64,000 nucleotides of DNA from Streptomyces sp. KMM 9044 (GCF_024701375.2 NZ_CP113910.1:2232001-2296000), one strand, 5' to 3'; shown: positions 24,822-36,360, numbered from the stretch's first letter. Made by a program: numbers and translations. The notes: a model not told the origin generated them from the letters alone.

Positions 24822-25277
24822 GTCCTGGGGGCCCAGCGGTTGGCCTTTCCGGCCAGCCGGGCCGCGAGCGGGCTGCCCGCCGAGGGCGACCAGGCCCTTC
24901 TCTGCACGACGCGGGGCTGCTACCGGAATCCGACACGTGACCGCGGCCGGGCCATGGGACTGGCCGTCGTCACGTCGCCCGTCGAGACGCTCCCGGAACC
25001 GGTCGTCTTCGGCGAGCGACGCTTCACCTCGGGGTGTGCCCTGCGGATCGAAGGGCTGGCGCCGGTGCGTGACGGTGTCGTGCTCGCCGACCTGGTCCCG
25101 CGGCTGGAGGTCTTCCCGGACGAGCGCTCCTGGAGCGTACGCATGCGGCGGGCGTCGCTCACCCTTCCGCCGGCGGACGCGCATCTGCTCACCCGTGAGC
25201 TGCGGCCGCTGCTCGGACCACGATCGGAACGGCTCGCCGGCTACACGCGGGGGACCGAGTGGCATGACGGAACCTGA
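24822..25277 (+). pseudogene. EVE-domain protein lacking its N-terminus
   Basis: The frame, which opens right after a TAG at 24819-24821, reads VLGAQRLAFPASRAASG then ALLCTTRGCYRNPTRDRGRA and GLAVVTSPVETLPEPVVFGE, ending RSWSVRMRRASLTLPPAD. This is the middle and end of an EVE (PUA-like) domain, a reader of modified DNA bases often found in restriction systems. About 15-20 N-terminal residues forming the first strand are missing, and no ATG or GTG is in place; TTG at 24840 is the only candidate start. Either it is 5'-truncated and dead or it uses a rare start. It opens the rightward arm of the defence locus. Confidence 0.6.
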
Positions 25278-25440
25278 CCGGAACCGGCCGATCATGGCTA
25301 CTACGTCCGTACACTGATCGACACGCTGTGTGCGTAGTCGGCGCGACGCGGCCGTCCGGGAACCGCACGGGCTCCCGAGCCGCTCCTCTGCCGCCGGCCG
25401 GATCTGATCCAAGGACGAGGGACGGGGGACGCGGAGCGGC

Positions 25441-26853
25441 ATGCAGGCGTTGGACATGGAGAGGGACCCGGCTGTGCTGGGCCCGTTCGAGCTGCTCGCC
25501 GTGCTCGGTCAGGGAGGCATGGGCAGGACCTATCTGGCGCGGAGGCTACGGCTGGAGGACCTCCCGCCGGAACTGGAGGCGGCCTGTCACCTGACGGACG
25601 TCGACCAGCGGCAGGACGGTGGTCCTGTGCTCGCCGCGGTCAAAGTGGTCAAGCCGGACAGGCTGACGGACGGCAGCGAGCACTCCGAGCAGCAGGCGCG
25701 TGCCCGCTTCGGGCAGGAGATAGAGACGATGCGGACCGTCGTCAGCGCCCGGGTGCCGTCCCTCCTGGCGTCGGACGCCGACGCGGCACGGCCCTGGCTG
25801 GCCATGGACTACGTGCACGGCCCGACGCTCCACCACCTCGTGCACGCCCGCGGCCCGCTGGAGGTCGGCCCGTACGCGGCGGTCGGTCTGGCCCTCGTCG
25901 AGGCCCTGCGCGCCATCCACGAGGTGAAACTGCTGCACCGGGACCTCAAACCGGGCAACATCGCGATCGGCCCGGACGGCCCGGCGGTACTCGACTTCGG
26001 TCTGGCGGTGCTGACCGAACGCGACAGCGCCGAGGCGCTGACGAAGACCGGTACGGGTTTCGGGACCCCGGCCTACATGTCCCTGGAGCAGGCGACCGAC
26101 GCCAAGCACGTCGAGGAGCCGGCCGACGTCTACTCTCTCGGCGCGGTGCTCTACTACACCGCGACGGGCCGGGTGGCCTTCCCTCACGGCCCCATTCCGG
26201 TGGAGCCCGGCTGGGAGCGGGTGCCGTCGCCCTTCGTACCGCTGCTCTCCCGGATGCTGGTGCACGTCGCGGTCCAGCGGCCGCTGCTCGGTGAGATCGA
26301 GCAGACTCTGGTGCAGCTGCTCGCCCAGCACGGCCTCACCCCGCAGGATGCGGCCGGACAGCTCCGGGCCCTGGTCGACTCGTCCGGGCTCGTACCGGTC
26401 CTTCCCCCCGGCGCGTTCGCCGACGGGCCCGACCCCGAGGTACGGTCGGCCGCCCAGCGGGCCGTGGACGAGGGCGACCGTCCGGACGCGCCGTGGGCGC
26501 CGGCCGACGACCTGTTCGCCGAGTTCCTGGCCGGGGAGGACGCTGAGCAGCTTCCGGCGGCCGACGTCGCCGACGCCCCTGCGCCTGCGCCTGCGCCTGC
26601 GCCTGCGCCTGCGCCCGACGACGCTCCTCCCGCCGGGTACGTACCGACCGTCGTGGACGAGGGGGCGGTGCGGACGCCGGGAACCGGGGCACCCGCGGGG
26701 AACCCCGCCAAGGTCACCAGCTACCGTCTGGCTCCGCCGAAGCCCGCGCCGGCCCCGGTGCCGGCGGAGCCGACGACGTCCGGTCCGCCGCCGGCCGCGC
26801 TCAAGGCGGCGGAGTCCCTGCGTCGCGCGTACGCGCACAGCGGACGTCTGTGA
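25441..26853 (+). CDS. Ser/Thr protein kinase (Hanks type) with Pro-Ala tail
   Basis: A 470-residue protein kinase. The glycine loop is VLGQGGMGRTYLAR, the ATP lysine lies in VLAAVKVVKPDR, the catalytic loop is HRDLKPGN at about residue 165 and DFG at about 185; GTPAYMSLEQ is the activation-segment end. An insertion of some 25 residues sits between the glycine loop and the lysine. The C-terminal 160 residues are acidic and Pro/Ala rich with six PA units encoded by a (CCTGCG)6 repeat at 26578-26613. No transmembrane segment or PASTA repeat is present, so it is cytosolic. It is followed by the SNF2-like helicase and may regulate it, as PglW does in Pgl; this is inference. Confidence 0.85.
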   Translation: MQALDMERDPAVLGPFELLAVLGQGGMGRTYLARRLRLEDLPPELEAACHLTDVDQRQDGGPVLAAVKVVKPDRLTDGSEHSEQQARARFGQEIETMRTVVSARVPSLLASDADAARPWLAMDYVHGPTLHHLVHARGPLEVGPYAAVGLALVEALRAIHEVKLLHRDLKPGNIAIGPDGPAVLDFGLAVLTERDSAEALTKTGTGFGTPAYMSLEQATDAKHVEEPADVYSLGAVLYYTATGRVAFPHGPIPVEPGWERVPSPFVPLLSRMLVHVAVQRPLLGEIEQTLVQLLAQHGLTPQDAAGQLRALVDSSGLVPVLPPGAFADGPDPEVRSAAQRAVDEGDRPDAPWAPADDLFAEFLAGEDAEQLPAADVADAPAPAPAPAPAPAPDDAPPAGYVPTVVDEGAVRTPGTGAPAGNPAKVTSYRLAPPKPAPAPVPAEPTTSGPPPAALKAAESLRRAYAHSGRL

Positions 26854-26867
26854 GCGGGGTACCGGCC

Positions 26868-26892
26868 GGGAACACCGATGGCCGGTGTCCCC
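26868..26892 (+). terminator. Possible weak hairpin after the kinase gene
   Basis: GGGAACACCG (26868-26877) can pair with CGGTGTCCCC (26883-26892) with one mismatch and a short loop, 15 bp past the kinase stop codon. It could attenuate read-through before the SNF2-like gene, whose own start is 244 bp downstream of the kinase gene. The rest of this gap holds no visible gene. Confidence 0.35.
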
Positions 26893-27097
26893 GCCGTCGA
26901 CGGCTCGGTCACGCCGGTCCCGCCGTGCGGGGCACGTGACGACGCCGCCCCCCTGCACGGCGTCCCCGCCGCCGTGACCGATTCCGGGGTGCCCGCCCGG
27001 CCGACGGGCGGCGAACGGTACAAAGGAAAACCCACACCGAGACCGTGCCCGCGACCCGGGTGTCGCCCCGCGGCCTCCGTCGAAAGGAACGTCCGTC

Positions 27098-30000
27098 ATG
27101 TCCGAGACCGCCTCCGGTCTTCCCTCCGGCGCGCCCCCGGCCGGGACGCTGATCGAGGTCCGGGACGAGGAATGGCTGGTACGCAGCAGCGACGAGCTGC
27201 GGGCGGGCGAGTACGCGATCGACGCGATCGGCGCCTCGGAGCTGGTCCGCGGGCACAGCGCCCGGTTCCTGACGGCACTCGACGGCATGCCGCGGGTTCT
27301 GCGGCCGGAGGACACCAGGCTGGAGGTCGACGGGTCCGACGGGTACCGGGTCGGCCGGCTGTTCCTCGAAGCGGTGCGACGCAGGCTGCCGCTCCCGCAG
27401 GGGGAGCAGGGTCTCGCGCTGACCGAGGGGTTTCTGCTGGACCGGCTGGACTACCAGCTGAGGCCCGCGGTGAAGGCCCTCGCCAACCGGTTCCAGCCGC
27501 GGCTGCTGATCGGCGATGTCGTCGGCCTCGGCAAGACCCTGGAGATCGGGATCCTGCTGGGCGAGCTGATCCGGCGCGGCCGTGGTGAGCGCATCCTGGT
27601 GGTGACGCCGGCTCCCGTGCTGGAGCAGTTCCAGCACGAGATGTGGACGCGGTTCTCCCTGCCCCTGGTCCGGCTGGACAGCGCCGGCATCTCGCGGATC
27701 GAGCGGAAGATCCCGGTGGGGCGCAACCCGTTCACCTACTACAAGCGCGTCATCGTGTCGATGGACACCCTGAAGAACCAGAAGCGCTACGGGCCCTGGC
27801 TGCGGGACGTCGAGTGGGACGCCGTGGTGATGGACGAGTCGCACAATCTGCTCAACCGGGGCAGCGACCGCCGGGAGCTCGCCGAGGTGCTGGCCCGCCA
27901 GACCGACGCGCTGGTGCTGGCGAGCGCCACCCCGCACAACGGCGAGATGCGCGCCTTCACCGGCCTGGTCCGGCTGCTGGACCCGATGGCGGTGCGGGAC
28001 GCCGCCCGCCCCCGGGCCGAGGAACTGCACCATCTGATGGTGCGGCGGACCAAGGTGAGCGACGAGGTCGCACGGGTGCTGGAGGACAAGTGGGCGCCCC
28101 GCGGCGATTCCCGCCCCCTGCGGGTGAGGGCGAGCGAGCTGGAGGAGGAGGTGTTCGCCGAGCTGGCGGCGGTGTGGCTGTCCGACCCCGGGGCCGGCCG
28201 GTCCGGCGCCCGGGGCGACGAGCGCCTCTTCCCGTACGTGCTGCTGAAGTCGTTCCTCTCCTCGCACCGGGCGCTGTTCGCGACGGCCCGCGAGAAGCTG
28301 GCCACGCTGGGGCACGCGCTTCCCGAGGGCCACAAGCAGGTAGCGGACCCCTCCCCGGCGGGGCCAGCGGAGTCCCCGGCGGCGCGCGAGGTGGTGTCCC
28401 TGCTGCGGCTCACCGAGCTGGCCCGGCGCATCGAGCTGACGGCGGCGGACGGTACGGGCGTCTCGGCCAAGCTCGCCGGACTCGTCGCCGAGCTGCGGGA
28501 CGAGGTGAAGGTGGGGCCGGGCCGCGCGGCCCGCGCCGTCGTGTTCTCCGAGCGCCGCGAGACCCTCAACTGGCTCGGCACGGTGCTGCCGCCGCTGCTG
28601 GGCTGGTCGGACCCGAAGGACGGCGAGGCCGCCGTCAAGGTGATGCACAGCGGGGTCTCCGACACGGTCCAGATGGGCCACGTCGACGAGTTCGCCCGCG
28701 CGGGCGGGGACATCCGGGTGCTGCTCACCGGTGACGGCGCTTCAGAGGGTGTCAACCTGCACCGCCAGTGCCACCACCTGATCCACTGGGACCTGCCGTG
28801 GAGCCTGATCCGGGTCGAGCAGCGCAACGGCCGTATCGACCGCTACGGCCAGACCCGCCGCCCCGAGTTCCGCGCCCTGCTGCTCACCAGCGGGGTCGAG
28901 GGGGCGCTCGACGACCGGACCGTCGCGGAGAAGGTGCTGGCCCGCGAGGCCAGGGTGCACGAGGTGCTGGGCGCGGTGGAGGCCGTCACCCGGGAGAACG
29001 ACGGGGACCGCGAGGAGCGCAGGGTCATGGAGGCGCTGCTGGGCCGGGCCACGTCCGAGGAGGCAGTGGCGGACCTGGAGGCGGTCCCGGTGGAGGCGTT
29101 CGCGTCGGGTGAGGGTGACGGGACACCGGGAACGGACGCCGCCGCGCTACCGGTCGAGCGGCTGACGATGAGCGAGTTCGGCACCGGCCCCGCACCCGTC
29201 GGCTCTCCGGCCCACGTCGCCTCGACGGTGACCGAGGCCGGTACGCCGGACGGGAGCGCCTTCGGCGCCGCTTCCGGACTGGACCTGGACATCGACCTGG
29301 ACGACTTCGGGGACTTCGCCCCTCCGGCGGACGGCGAGGGGACGGAGGAGGACGGCAGCGGTAGGGGGGCGGCCTCGGGCACGGGCTCGTCGGAGGCCCC
29401 CGCCTCGGACATCCCCACGGTCGAGGAGCTGCGCTTCTTCTCCGGGGTCCCCGAGCGCAACCGGCAGGAGTTCGTCCTGGCCGGTCTCGCCGAGTTGCCG
29501 GACCTCGGCGGGCTGCGGGCCGGGCTCACCGTCGCGGGCACCGACCTGAGCTTCGAGCCGCCGCGGGACCTGGCCGACCGTTTCGACGTCCTGCCGCCCG
29601 GATACGTCCGTGACCAGGGCATCACGCGGCGGATCAACCTCACGTTCAGCCGGGAGGACGCCGCCGACTCGTTGCGGCGGGCCCGGGAGGACGCCGGTTC
29701 GACGTCGCTGTGGCCGGACGCGCACTACGTGGGCGAGTTGCACCCGGTAGTGGAGTGGATCACCGACAGGGTGCTGGTGGAGTACGGACGTCAGCAGGCC
29801 CTGGTGCTCCAGGTGGGGCCCGAGAAGGCGCCGGACCCGGTGTTCCTGACACAGGGGGTGTGGTCCAACGCGGAGGGCCGTCCCACCGCCGTGGTCTGGC
29901 TGGCGATCGACCAACTCGGCTCCGGCACGCCCCGCACCCGCGAGCTGACCCCCGGCCTGCTCGCGGCACTCGGAGTGGGTCCGGGGATGCCGGACCACTG

Positions 30001-30292
30001 GACCCCCTCCGACGCCGCGACGACACTCCAGCCGCTGGTGCGTCCCGCCGTGGAGGAGACCCGGCGGGCGATGCAACGGGTCAGGGACGTGGCGGAGGAG
30101 CGGGTGGACGGCCCGCTGCGCGACCTCGAACGCGGGATCGCCGCGTGGCGGCAGCAGACGCTGCCGGGTTTCGAGGGCGGCAAGCCCAAACAGCGGGAGG
30201 CGGCGGACCGGCTGGCCCGGCTCGCCGCCCGGCTGCGGACGGCCGGCGAGCCCATGGTCCGGGTGCTGGCCGTGCTGGAGGCCGGTTCATGA
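27098..30292 (+). CDS. SNF2-like helicase, DISARM DrmD-like
   Basis: A 1064-residue SF2 translocase. Motifs: Walker A GDVVGLGKTLE at about residue 138, LVVTPAPVLEQFQHEMW (Ia), motif II VVMDESHNLLNRG at about 245, LASATPHNGE (III) and, in the second RecA lobe, VVFSERRETLNWL and motif VI QRNGRIDRYGQ at about 574. Size and motif wording fit the SNF2-like helicase of class 1 DISARM (DrmD) and relatives that remodel or translocate on foreign DNA. A long acidic linker (about residues 690-780) separates the motor from an unassigned C-terminal region. AAAGGA lies nine bases before the ATG. The methyltransferase gene follows 160 bp later on the same strand. Confidence 0.85.
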   Translation: MSETASGLPSGAPPAGTLIEVRDEEWLVRSSDELRAGEYAIDAIGASELVRGHSARFLTALDGMPRVLRPEDTRLEVDGSDGYRVGRLFLEAVRRRLPLPQGEQGLALTEGFLLDRLDYQLRPAVKALANRFQPRLLIGDVVGLGKTLEIGILLGELIRRGRGERILVVTPAPVLEQFQHEMWTRFSLPLVRLDSAGISRIERKIPVGRNPFTYYKRVIVSMDTLKNQKRYGPWLRDVEWDAVVMDESHNLLNRGSDRRELAEVLARQTDALVLASATPHNGEMRAFTGLVRLLDPMAVRDAARPRAEELHHLMVRRTKVSDEVARVLEDKWAPRGDSRPLRVRASELEEEVFAELAAVWLSDPGAGRSGARGDERLFPYVLLKSFLSSHRALFATAREKLATLGHALPEGHKQVADPSPAGPAESPAAREVVSLLRLTELARRIELTAADGTGVSAKLAGLVAELRDEVKVGPGRAARAVVFSERRETLNWLGTVLPPLLGWSDPKDGEAAVKVMHSGVSDTVQMGHVDEFARAGGDIRVLLTGDGASEGVNLHRQCHHLIHWDLPWSLIRVEQRNGRIDRYGQTRRPEFRALLLTSGVEGALDDRTVAEKVLAREARVHEVLGAVEAVTRENDGDREERRVMEALLGRATSEEAVADLEAVPVEAFASGEGDGTPGTDAAALPVERLTMSEFGTGPAPVGSPAHVASTVTEAGTPDGSAFGAASGLDLDIDLDDFGDFAPPADGEGTEEDGSGRGAASGTGSSEAPASDIPTVEELRFFSGVPERNRQEFVLAGLAELPDLGGLRAGLTVAGTDLSFEPPRDLADRFDVLPPGYVRDQGITRRINLTFSREDAADSLRRAREDAGSTSLWPDAHYVGELHPVVEWITDRVLVEYGRQQALVLQVGPEKAPDPVFLTQGVWSNAEGRPTAVVWLAIDQLGSGTPRTRELTPGLLAALGVGPGMPDHWTPSDAATTLQPLVRPAVEETRRAMQRVRDVAEERVDGPLRDLERGIAAWRQQTLPGFEGGKPKQREAADRLARLAARLRTAGEPMVRVLAVLEAGS

Positions 30293-33200
30293 CCGGCTCC
30301 GCTCCCCGTCGCGCCGCCGGCCGCCCGAGGGGTGGCCGCGCGCGCCGGGCCGCCTCCCGGCGCGCCGGTCCCTTCACGTCCGACGCGTCCCCGGTGGTGT
30401 CGGCGCCACCCCCGCCCCTCCCCTTTCCGAGCAGTCGGCAGGAGCCGCAGGCATGACGTTCGACTCCCTGATCAACGAGAACGAGTACTTTCCCTCGTTC
30501 TACCTGGACGACATCCTGCCCAAGGAGCTGGCGAGCGGCCCGCTGAAGGAGTGGGCGGCGCTGGAGCGGCAGGGTGTGCCCACGCCGCGGCAGGCGCTGC
30601 GCGACCTGACCGGCCCGTACATGGACGTACGGGCCGTGCTCGGTCCGGAGGCGGACAAGTACAACCGGCTGCCGTACGCGCCCGCCATGGCCTCGCAGCT
30701 CGCGGCGGCCGAGGTGCTGCGAGCGGTCGGCCCCGACGCCGGGCCGCCGGTCTTCCAGCCCTCGGTGCCCACCACGGACGACCCCGACGACCCGTACGTA
30801 CCGGATGTGGAGGACGAGTGGCGCGAGGCACTGGACGGCTGGCACCGCCGACTGCTGTCCGCCCTGGGGTTCACCCCCTCCCCCGGTCACTTCGCCGTCC
30901 GTACCCCCACCGGGCCCGTCGCCGCCCCCGTCGCCCATCACGAGCCCGGGATCGTCGTCCTGACGGGCGGGTTCGCGGAGGATCTGGACGCCACCCGGGG
31001 CGACGGCACCGCGAACCTCCTGCCGGTGCCGGTGCGGGTGTCCGCGTCGAAGACCCTCACCACCGTCCGTGAGCTGGCATCCTGGCTGCTCAACTCGGAG
31101 AACGCGCCCCGCTACGCGCTGCTGCTCTTCGGGGGCGTGGTGATCCTCGCCGACCGGCACGCCTTCTCCCGGGGCCGCTGTCTGGCGGTACGGCTGGACA
31201 CCGCGCTGCCCCGCAAGGCCGCCAAGGGTGCGCGTGCGAACGAGATCGACCTGATCGCAGCCCTCTTCGCGGCGGATTCGCTGCGGCCCGGCGAGAGCGG
31301 CGCGGACGACGGCATCGCCCGTCTGGTCGCCGCCTCCCGGGACCACTCGGTGGGAGTCACCGCCGAACTCCGCGTCGGCCTCCAGAAGTCGGTGCAGCTC
31401 ATCGCCAACGAGGTCCTGGAGCGGGCCCGGACCGAGCGCGGCGTGCACCCCGAGGACCTGCCCGAGTGGCTGCCCGACGAGCTGCGTGAGCCGGGCGACC
31501 TGCCGCGCCTGCTCACCGAGGAGTCGCTGCGCTACCTGTACCGCATCCTGTTCCTGCTGTACGCGGAGGCCCGGCCGGAGCTGAACATCCTGCCGGTGAA
31601 GTCGGAGGCGTACGCCACCGGTTACAGCGTGGCCCGGCTGCGCGAGCTGGCCGTGCCGGACAGGCTGGGCAGCGCCTCACGCCGGGGCCACCACTTCCAC
31701 GAGTCCCTCGCCCTGCTCTTCGACCGGGTCTACCACGGGCATCCGCTGGCAGGGACCGTCACCGACCGCGCCTCGGCCTCCGTCCTCGCCGAGGAGGCGC
31801 CGGCGCTCGCCGCCGACGACGGCCACGACGACGTCCGCGTGGAGGCCCTGCGCTCCCGCCTGTTCGACCCCGAGTCGACAAGGCTGGTCGGCCGCCGCGT
31901 CCCCTACCCGGACCGGGTGCGCCCCGACGGCTCTCCCGCCCCGGCACAGCCGCTGGACCTGCGCCTGCGCAACGAGGTGCTCCACCAGGTGCTGCGCCAT
32001 TTGACCCTGGTGGAGGGCAGGGGCAGCAAGGGACGCGGAGGCTTCATCAGCTACGCGAACCTGAGCATCGACCAACTCGGCGCGGTGTACGAGGGCCTGA
32101 TGGCGTACTCGGGTTTAGTCGCCACCGAGCCGCTGTACGAGGTCGCCAGGGGCGGCGACCCGGAGGGCGGGAGCTGGCTGATCAGCAAGGCGCAGGTGCG
32201 TTCCGGGCTGTACCCGGACACGCCGGGTGACAGCGTCTTCGTCAAGGCGGACGACATCAATCCGGAGACCGGCGTGCCGGACTCGGTGGTGCATCCGGTG
32301 GGTTCGTACGTCTACCGGCTGGCCGGCCGCGAGCGGCAGACGAGCGCCTCCTACTACACCCCGAAGTCCCTCACCGAGACCACGGTGGAGCAGACCCTGC
32401 GCTTCCGGCTCGACGACCAGGGCCGGACCGACCCCCGTGCACCGGAGAAGTCCCGGGTCACGGCCGCCGAGGTGCTGCGCTGGCGGGTGTGCGAACCGGC
32501 CCTGGGCTCGGGCGCGTTCCTCAACGAGGCCGTGAACCAGCTGGCCGAGCTGTACCTGAGGCTGGCCCAGCACGAGCGGGGCGAGCAGATCGACCCCGAG
32601 GAGTATCCGCGCGAACTGCAGAAGGCGAAGGCGTACATCGCCCTGCACAACGCCTACGGCGTCGACCTGAACCGTACGGCGGTGGAGCTGGCGGAGATCT
32701 CGCTGTGGCTGAACACCATGTACCCCGGGATGCGGGCCCCTTGGTACGGGCTGCACCTGCACCGGGGCAACTCGCTCGTCGGCGCGTCCCGGAAGGTGTA
32801 CCCGGGCAAGGGGCTGAGCGAGGGCGGCTGGCTGAAGTCCGGGGGCCAGCAGAAGCCGCGTGTGCTGCCGTTCCCCGAGAAGCTGCCGGGGCGGTCGGTG
32901 CACCAGTTCCTGCTGCCGGCGCTGGGCTGGGGCTCGGTCGCCGAGTCCGTGTCGGTGCGCAGGCCGAAGAAGAACGCGGCCGACCGGACGCCGGTGAGCG
33001 TGGTGGCCGGGGCGGTCGCGGAGTGGCTGGAGCCTGAGCGGATCGAGGCGCTGAAGCGGTGGCGGTCGCGTATCCGGCGTGCGCCGGAGGGCTCGAAGAC
33101 GTCGAAGCGGGCGGGCGCGGGCGCGTCGGCTGCCGCGCAGGTGGTCCGGTCCACGCCGCAGGAACGGGCCGCGAAGTCGGAGGCGCGGTCCGGGCAGGGG

Positions 33201-34602
33201 GCGTTCGACCTGGGGCTGGAGATCTGGGAGCAGGCGGGGCTGGACTTCGGCGGGTCCGGGGAGGCGGAGGGTTCCGGGGGCGCGGAGGGTTCCGGGGGCC
33301 CCGGTGCCCGGGCCGTCCCGGCCGCTTCCGTGCCGGCGGCGCGGGCCGCCCAGGTGTCCGCCCGGACGGCCACCGGCGGCGGTGAGGACGACGAAAGGCC
33401 CGGCGGGCGGTCCCAGACGGGCCGGCTGATGGCACTGGCCGAGCGGGTGGAGTACCTGTGGGGCCTGGTACGGCTCCGTCTGGAACTGTCCGAGCGGGAG
33501 ATCGCGCGGCAGGTTCCCGTGTGGGGCGCGGACGCGCCGTCCGGTGGGACGGGCGGACCTATCATGGACCGTGCGGCGGTCGTCGCCGCCCTGCACGCGC
33601 CGGGCAGCCCGTACTGGCGGCTGCGGCAGCTCATGGACGCCTGGTGCGCCCTGTGGTTCTGGCCGCTGGAGCAGGTCGCCCTGCTGGACGGCACGGCACC
33701 GGACTACTTCCGTGAGGGCCGGGACCTGAAGAAGGCCCCCCGGGGCGGCGGGGACCGCCGGGTTGCCCTGCGGTCCCTGGACGACTGGATCGAGTTCGCC
33801 GAGGCCCTCGTCGGCCGCGTCGACGCCGACTCGGAGGCGGAGGCCAGAGCCAGGGGGACGACCTCGCTGTTCGAGATGCCGAAGGTGACCGGCCTGCGGG
33901 ACCTGGACACCTTCGAGCAGGAACTCGACGGGCGGATGACCCGGCTGTCGGCCTGGGTGTCCTTCCTCGACCTGGGCGACCTGTTCCCGTGGCACGGGAC
34001 GGCCGTACAGATCGCCAGGGACCGGGGGTTCTTCCACTGGGAGCTGGACTTCGCCCACGTGTTCGCGGAGGGCGGGTTCGACGTGATGGTGGGAAATCCG
34101 CCGTGGGTCAAGCAGGAGTGGAAGGAGAGCGAGGTCCTCGCCGAGTTCGAGCCGTGGTTCGAACTGGCGGAGAAGCCGGGCAACGAGGCGTGGGCCGAGC
34201 GGAAGTCGGCGGTGCTGGAGCGGGGGGACGCGCGGTCGGCGTTTCTGGGGGAGCTGGCGGGGGCGGCGGGGCTTTCCGGTTTCCTGGCCTCGGCTGACAC
34301 CTGTCCGGAGCTCGTCGGAACGCAGCCGGATGTGTACCGCGGGTTCATGCTGCTCTCGTGGAGGTCGACGGGAGAAAGAGGAGCCGTGGGGCTCATCCAT
34401 CCGTCCACTCATCTGACGGGGGCCAAGGAAGGCCCCTTGCGGCGTGCCTCCTATCAGCACCTGCGCCTGCACGCCGACTTCGTGAACGAGCTCTACCTCT
34501 TCGCCAAGCCGGTCGACCACAGCACGCATTTCAGCGTGAACATCTACGGCAGGAAGCGGGCCATCGGGTTCCAGCATCTGTCTTGGCTGGTCCATCCATT
34601 GG

Positions 34603-36360
34603 CCTCGTGTATTCAGCTACGAGGGCCGTCCGTCAGTGATGTGACGCCCTGATAGCGGAAGGGTGCCCCTGACCTGCGATGATCTGAACTTCCTAGATCA
34701 AGAACGTCGCAGAGTGGGGGCACCCAACAGGTGCAGGCTACCGAATGGGATCGTCGGCTCGTTGTGCGGGCCGACGGCAAGAACCTGGTCGGGCATGCGG
34801 GCGTGGTGCTGCTGCACCGGATCGCGGACCGGGTCGGGCTGACCCGCGCCCTGGCCGCCGCGCTGCCCCGCGGCGTCGGGCCGGGGTGGCGGGATCGCGG
34901 GATGGCCCTGGTCCAGCTGGCCTGCGCGATCGTCCTCGGCGCGAGGAATGTCCTGCAGGCCGAGCAACTGCAGCAGCACTGGAGGCCGTTCTTCCCCCGT
35001 CCGGTCTCGGACAGCACCCTGTGGCGCACGCTGGAAGCCATCGACGGCCCTGTCGGAGCCCGGGTGGAGCGCGTGCGCGCCGTGATACGGCGTGGGGTGT
35101 GGACGCTGCTCGCCCTGCGGCCCGGTGGGTTCCCGTGGATCTCGGTATGCGGGCGCACGCTCACCAACTGGTACGTCCTGGATCTCGATGCCACCTTGGT
35201 GACCTGCACCAGCAAGAAGGACGGCGCGGCCGGCACGTTCAAGGGCGGCTACGGACATCACCCGCTGGGCGCCTGGCTGGCCAATACCCGCGAGTGCGTG
35301 ACCATGCTGCTACGGCCGGGCAACGCGGCGTCCAACGACGTCGCCGACCACAAGACGGTGCTGGCCGCCGCGCTGCGGCAACTCCGCTGCCGCTGTGGTC
35401 GAAGCTGCTGGTGAGGATCGACGGCGCGGCCTTCAGCCACGGCCTCCTTGAGCATCTGCAGGCGCTGACCACCAGCCGCCGCCGAGTGCGCTGGGTGACC
35501 GGCTGGGCCATCAATACCGCCGACGAGGCCGCGATCGCACTGCTGCCCGCGGACGTGTGGAACGACGCGCTGCGGCAGGACGGCGAGGTCCACGAGATCA
35601 AGGGCCCGGACGGACAGAAGGTCACCTACCAGGTCGCCGAGCTGACCGGGGTGCGCGACCTGAGCGGCTGGCCCGAGGGGATGCGGCTGATCGTGCGCCG
35701 GGTCAAGCCCTCGCGCCGCGATCTGAAGAAGCTGACCGCGTTCGAGCAGCGCACCGGCTGGCGTTACCAGATCGTCGCCACGAACATCCCCGCCCACCAG
35801 GGGCTTTCCGGGGTGTCCGGCTCCGGGCAGGTGTGGTTCGTCGATGCTCTCTACCGTGATCATGCCGAGGTCGAGGATCGTGTCAAGGCGATCAAGCGGA
35901 TCGGCCTCGGGCTGCTGCCCTCGAAGTCCTGGCAGCTGAACGCCGCCTGGGTGCTGGCTGCCACTATCGCCGCGGACCTCGACGCATGGACCAGGCTCCT
36001 TCTCCTGCATGACGAGCCCGAACTCGCCGCCGCCGAACCGGAGACGATCCGCAGGAGGCTCTACCACCTGCCCGCCCGGCTCACCGCCCACGCACGCAGA
36101 CGCACCCTCCACCTCGACCGCACCTGGCCCTGGGCGCCGGCGTTCGCCACCGCCTGGCAGCGGGCCACCCAGCTTCCGGCCCACACCTGACGGTCGGCCC
36201 CGCCCCGACGACAGCGGAGAGGAGAGGACCCGCAGCACCCTCGGGCCCGTGGAACCCGACGCCCCGCAGCGTCACGCGACGGCCCGTCCTCGAACGGCAG
36301 GGGACATTACGGGCAAACCGCCGAACCGACCGACGTCACACCGCAAGTGAAGAATCGAGG
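34603..36360. mobile_element. IS1380-family insertion sequence, 1758 bp
   Basis: The element begins CCTCGTGTATTCAG and ends in the inverted form (reverse complement CCTCGATTCTTCAC), giving imperfect terminal inverted repeats. It is flanked by the 4-bp target duplication TTGG (34599-34602 and 36361-36364), the usual length for IS1380. It carries one transposase gene broken by a frameshift. Excision with one duplication exactly restores the methyltransferase frame, which proves the boundaries independently. Confidence 0.9.
34731..36190 (+). pseudogene. IS1380-type DDE transposase with internal frameshift
   Basis: The first frame starts at GTG 34731 and reads VVRADGKNLVGHAGVVLLHR, ALVQLACAIVLGARNVLQAE and DLDATLVTCTSKKDGAAG (DDE acid region). 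At about 35385 one base is missing: the sequence CAACTCCGCTG must be read as CAACTGCCGCTG-like to continue into PLWSKLLVRIDGAAFSHGLL, then RRLYHLPARLTAHARRRTLH at the end. Uncorrected, the product stops after 227 residues. The intact protein would have about 485 residues. IS1380 elements are not known to use frameshifting, so this copy is probably immobile. Confidence 0.8.
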
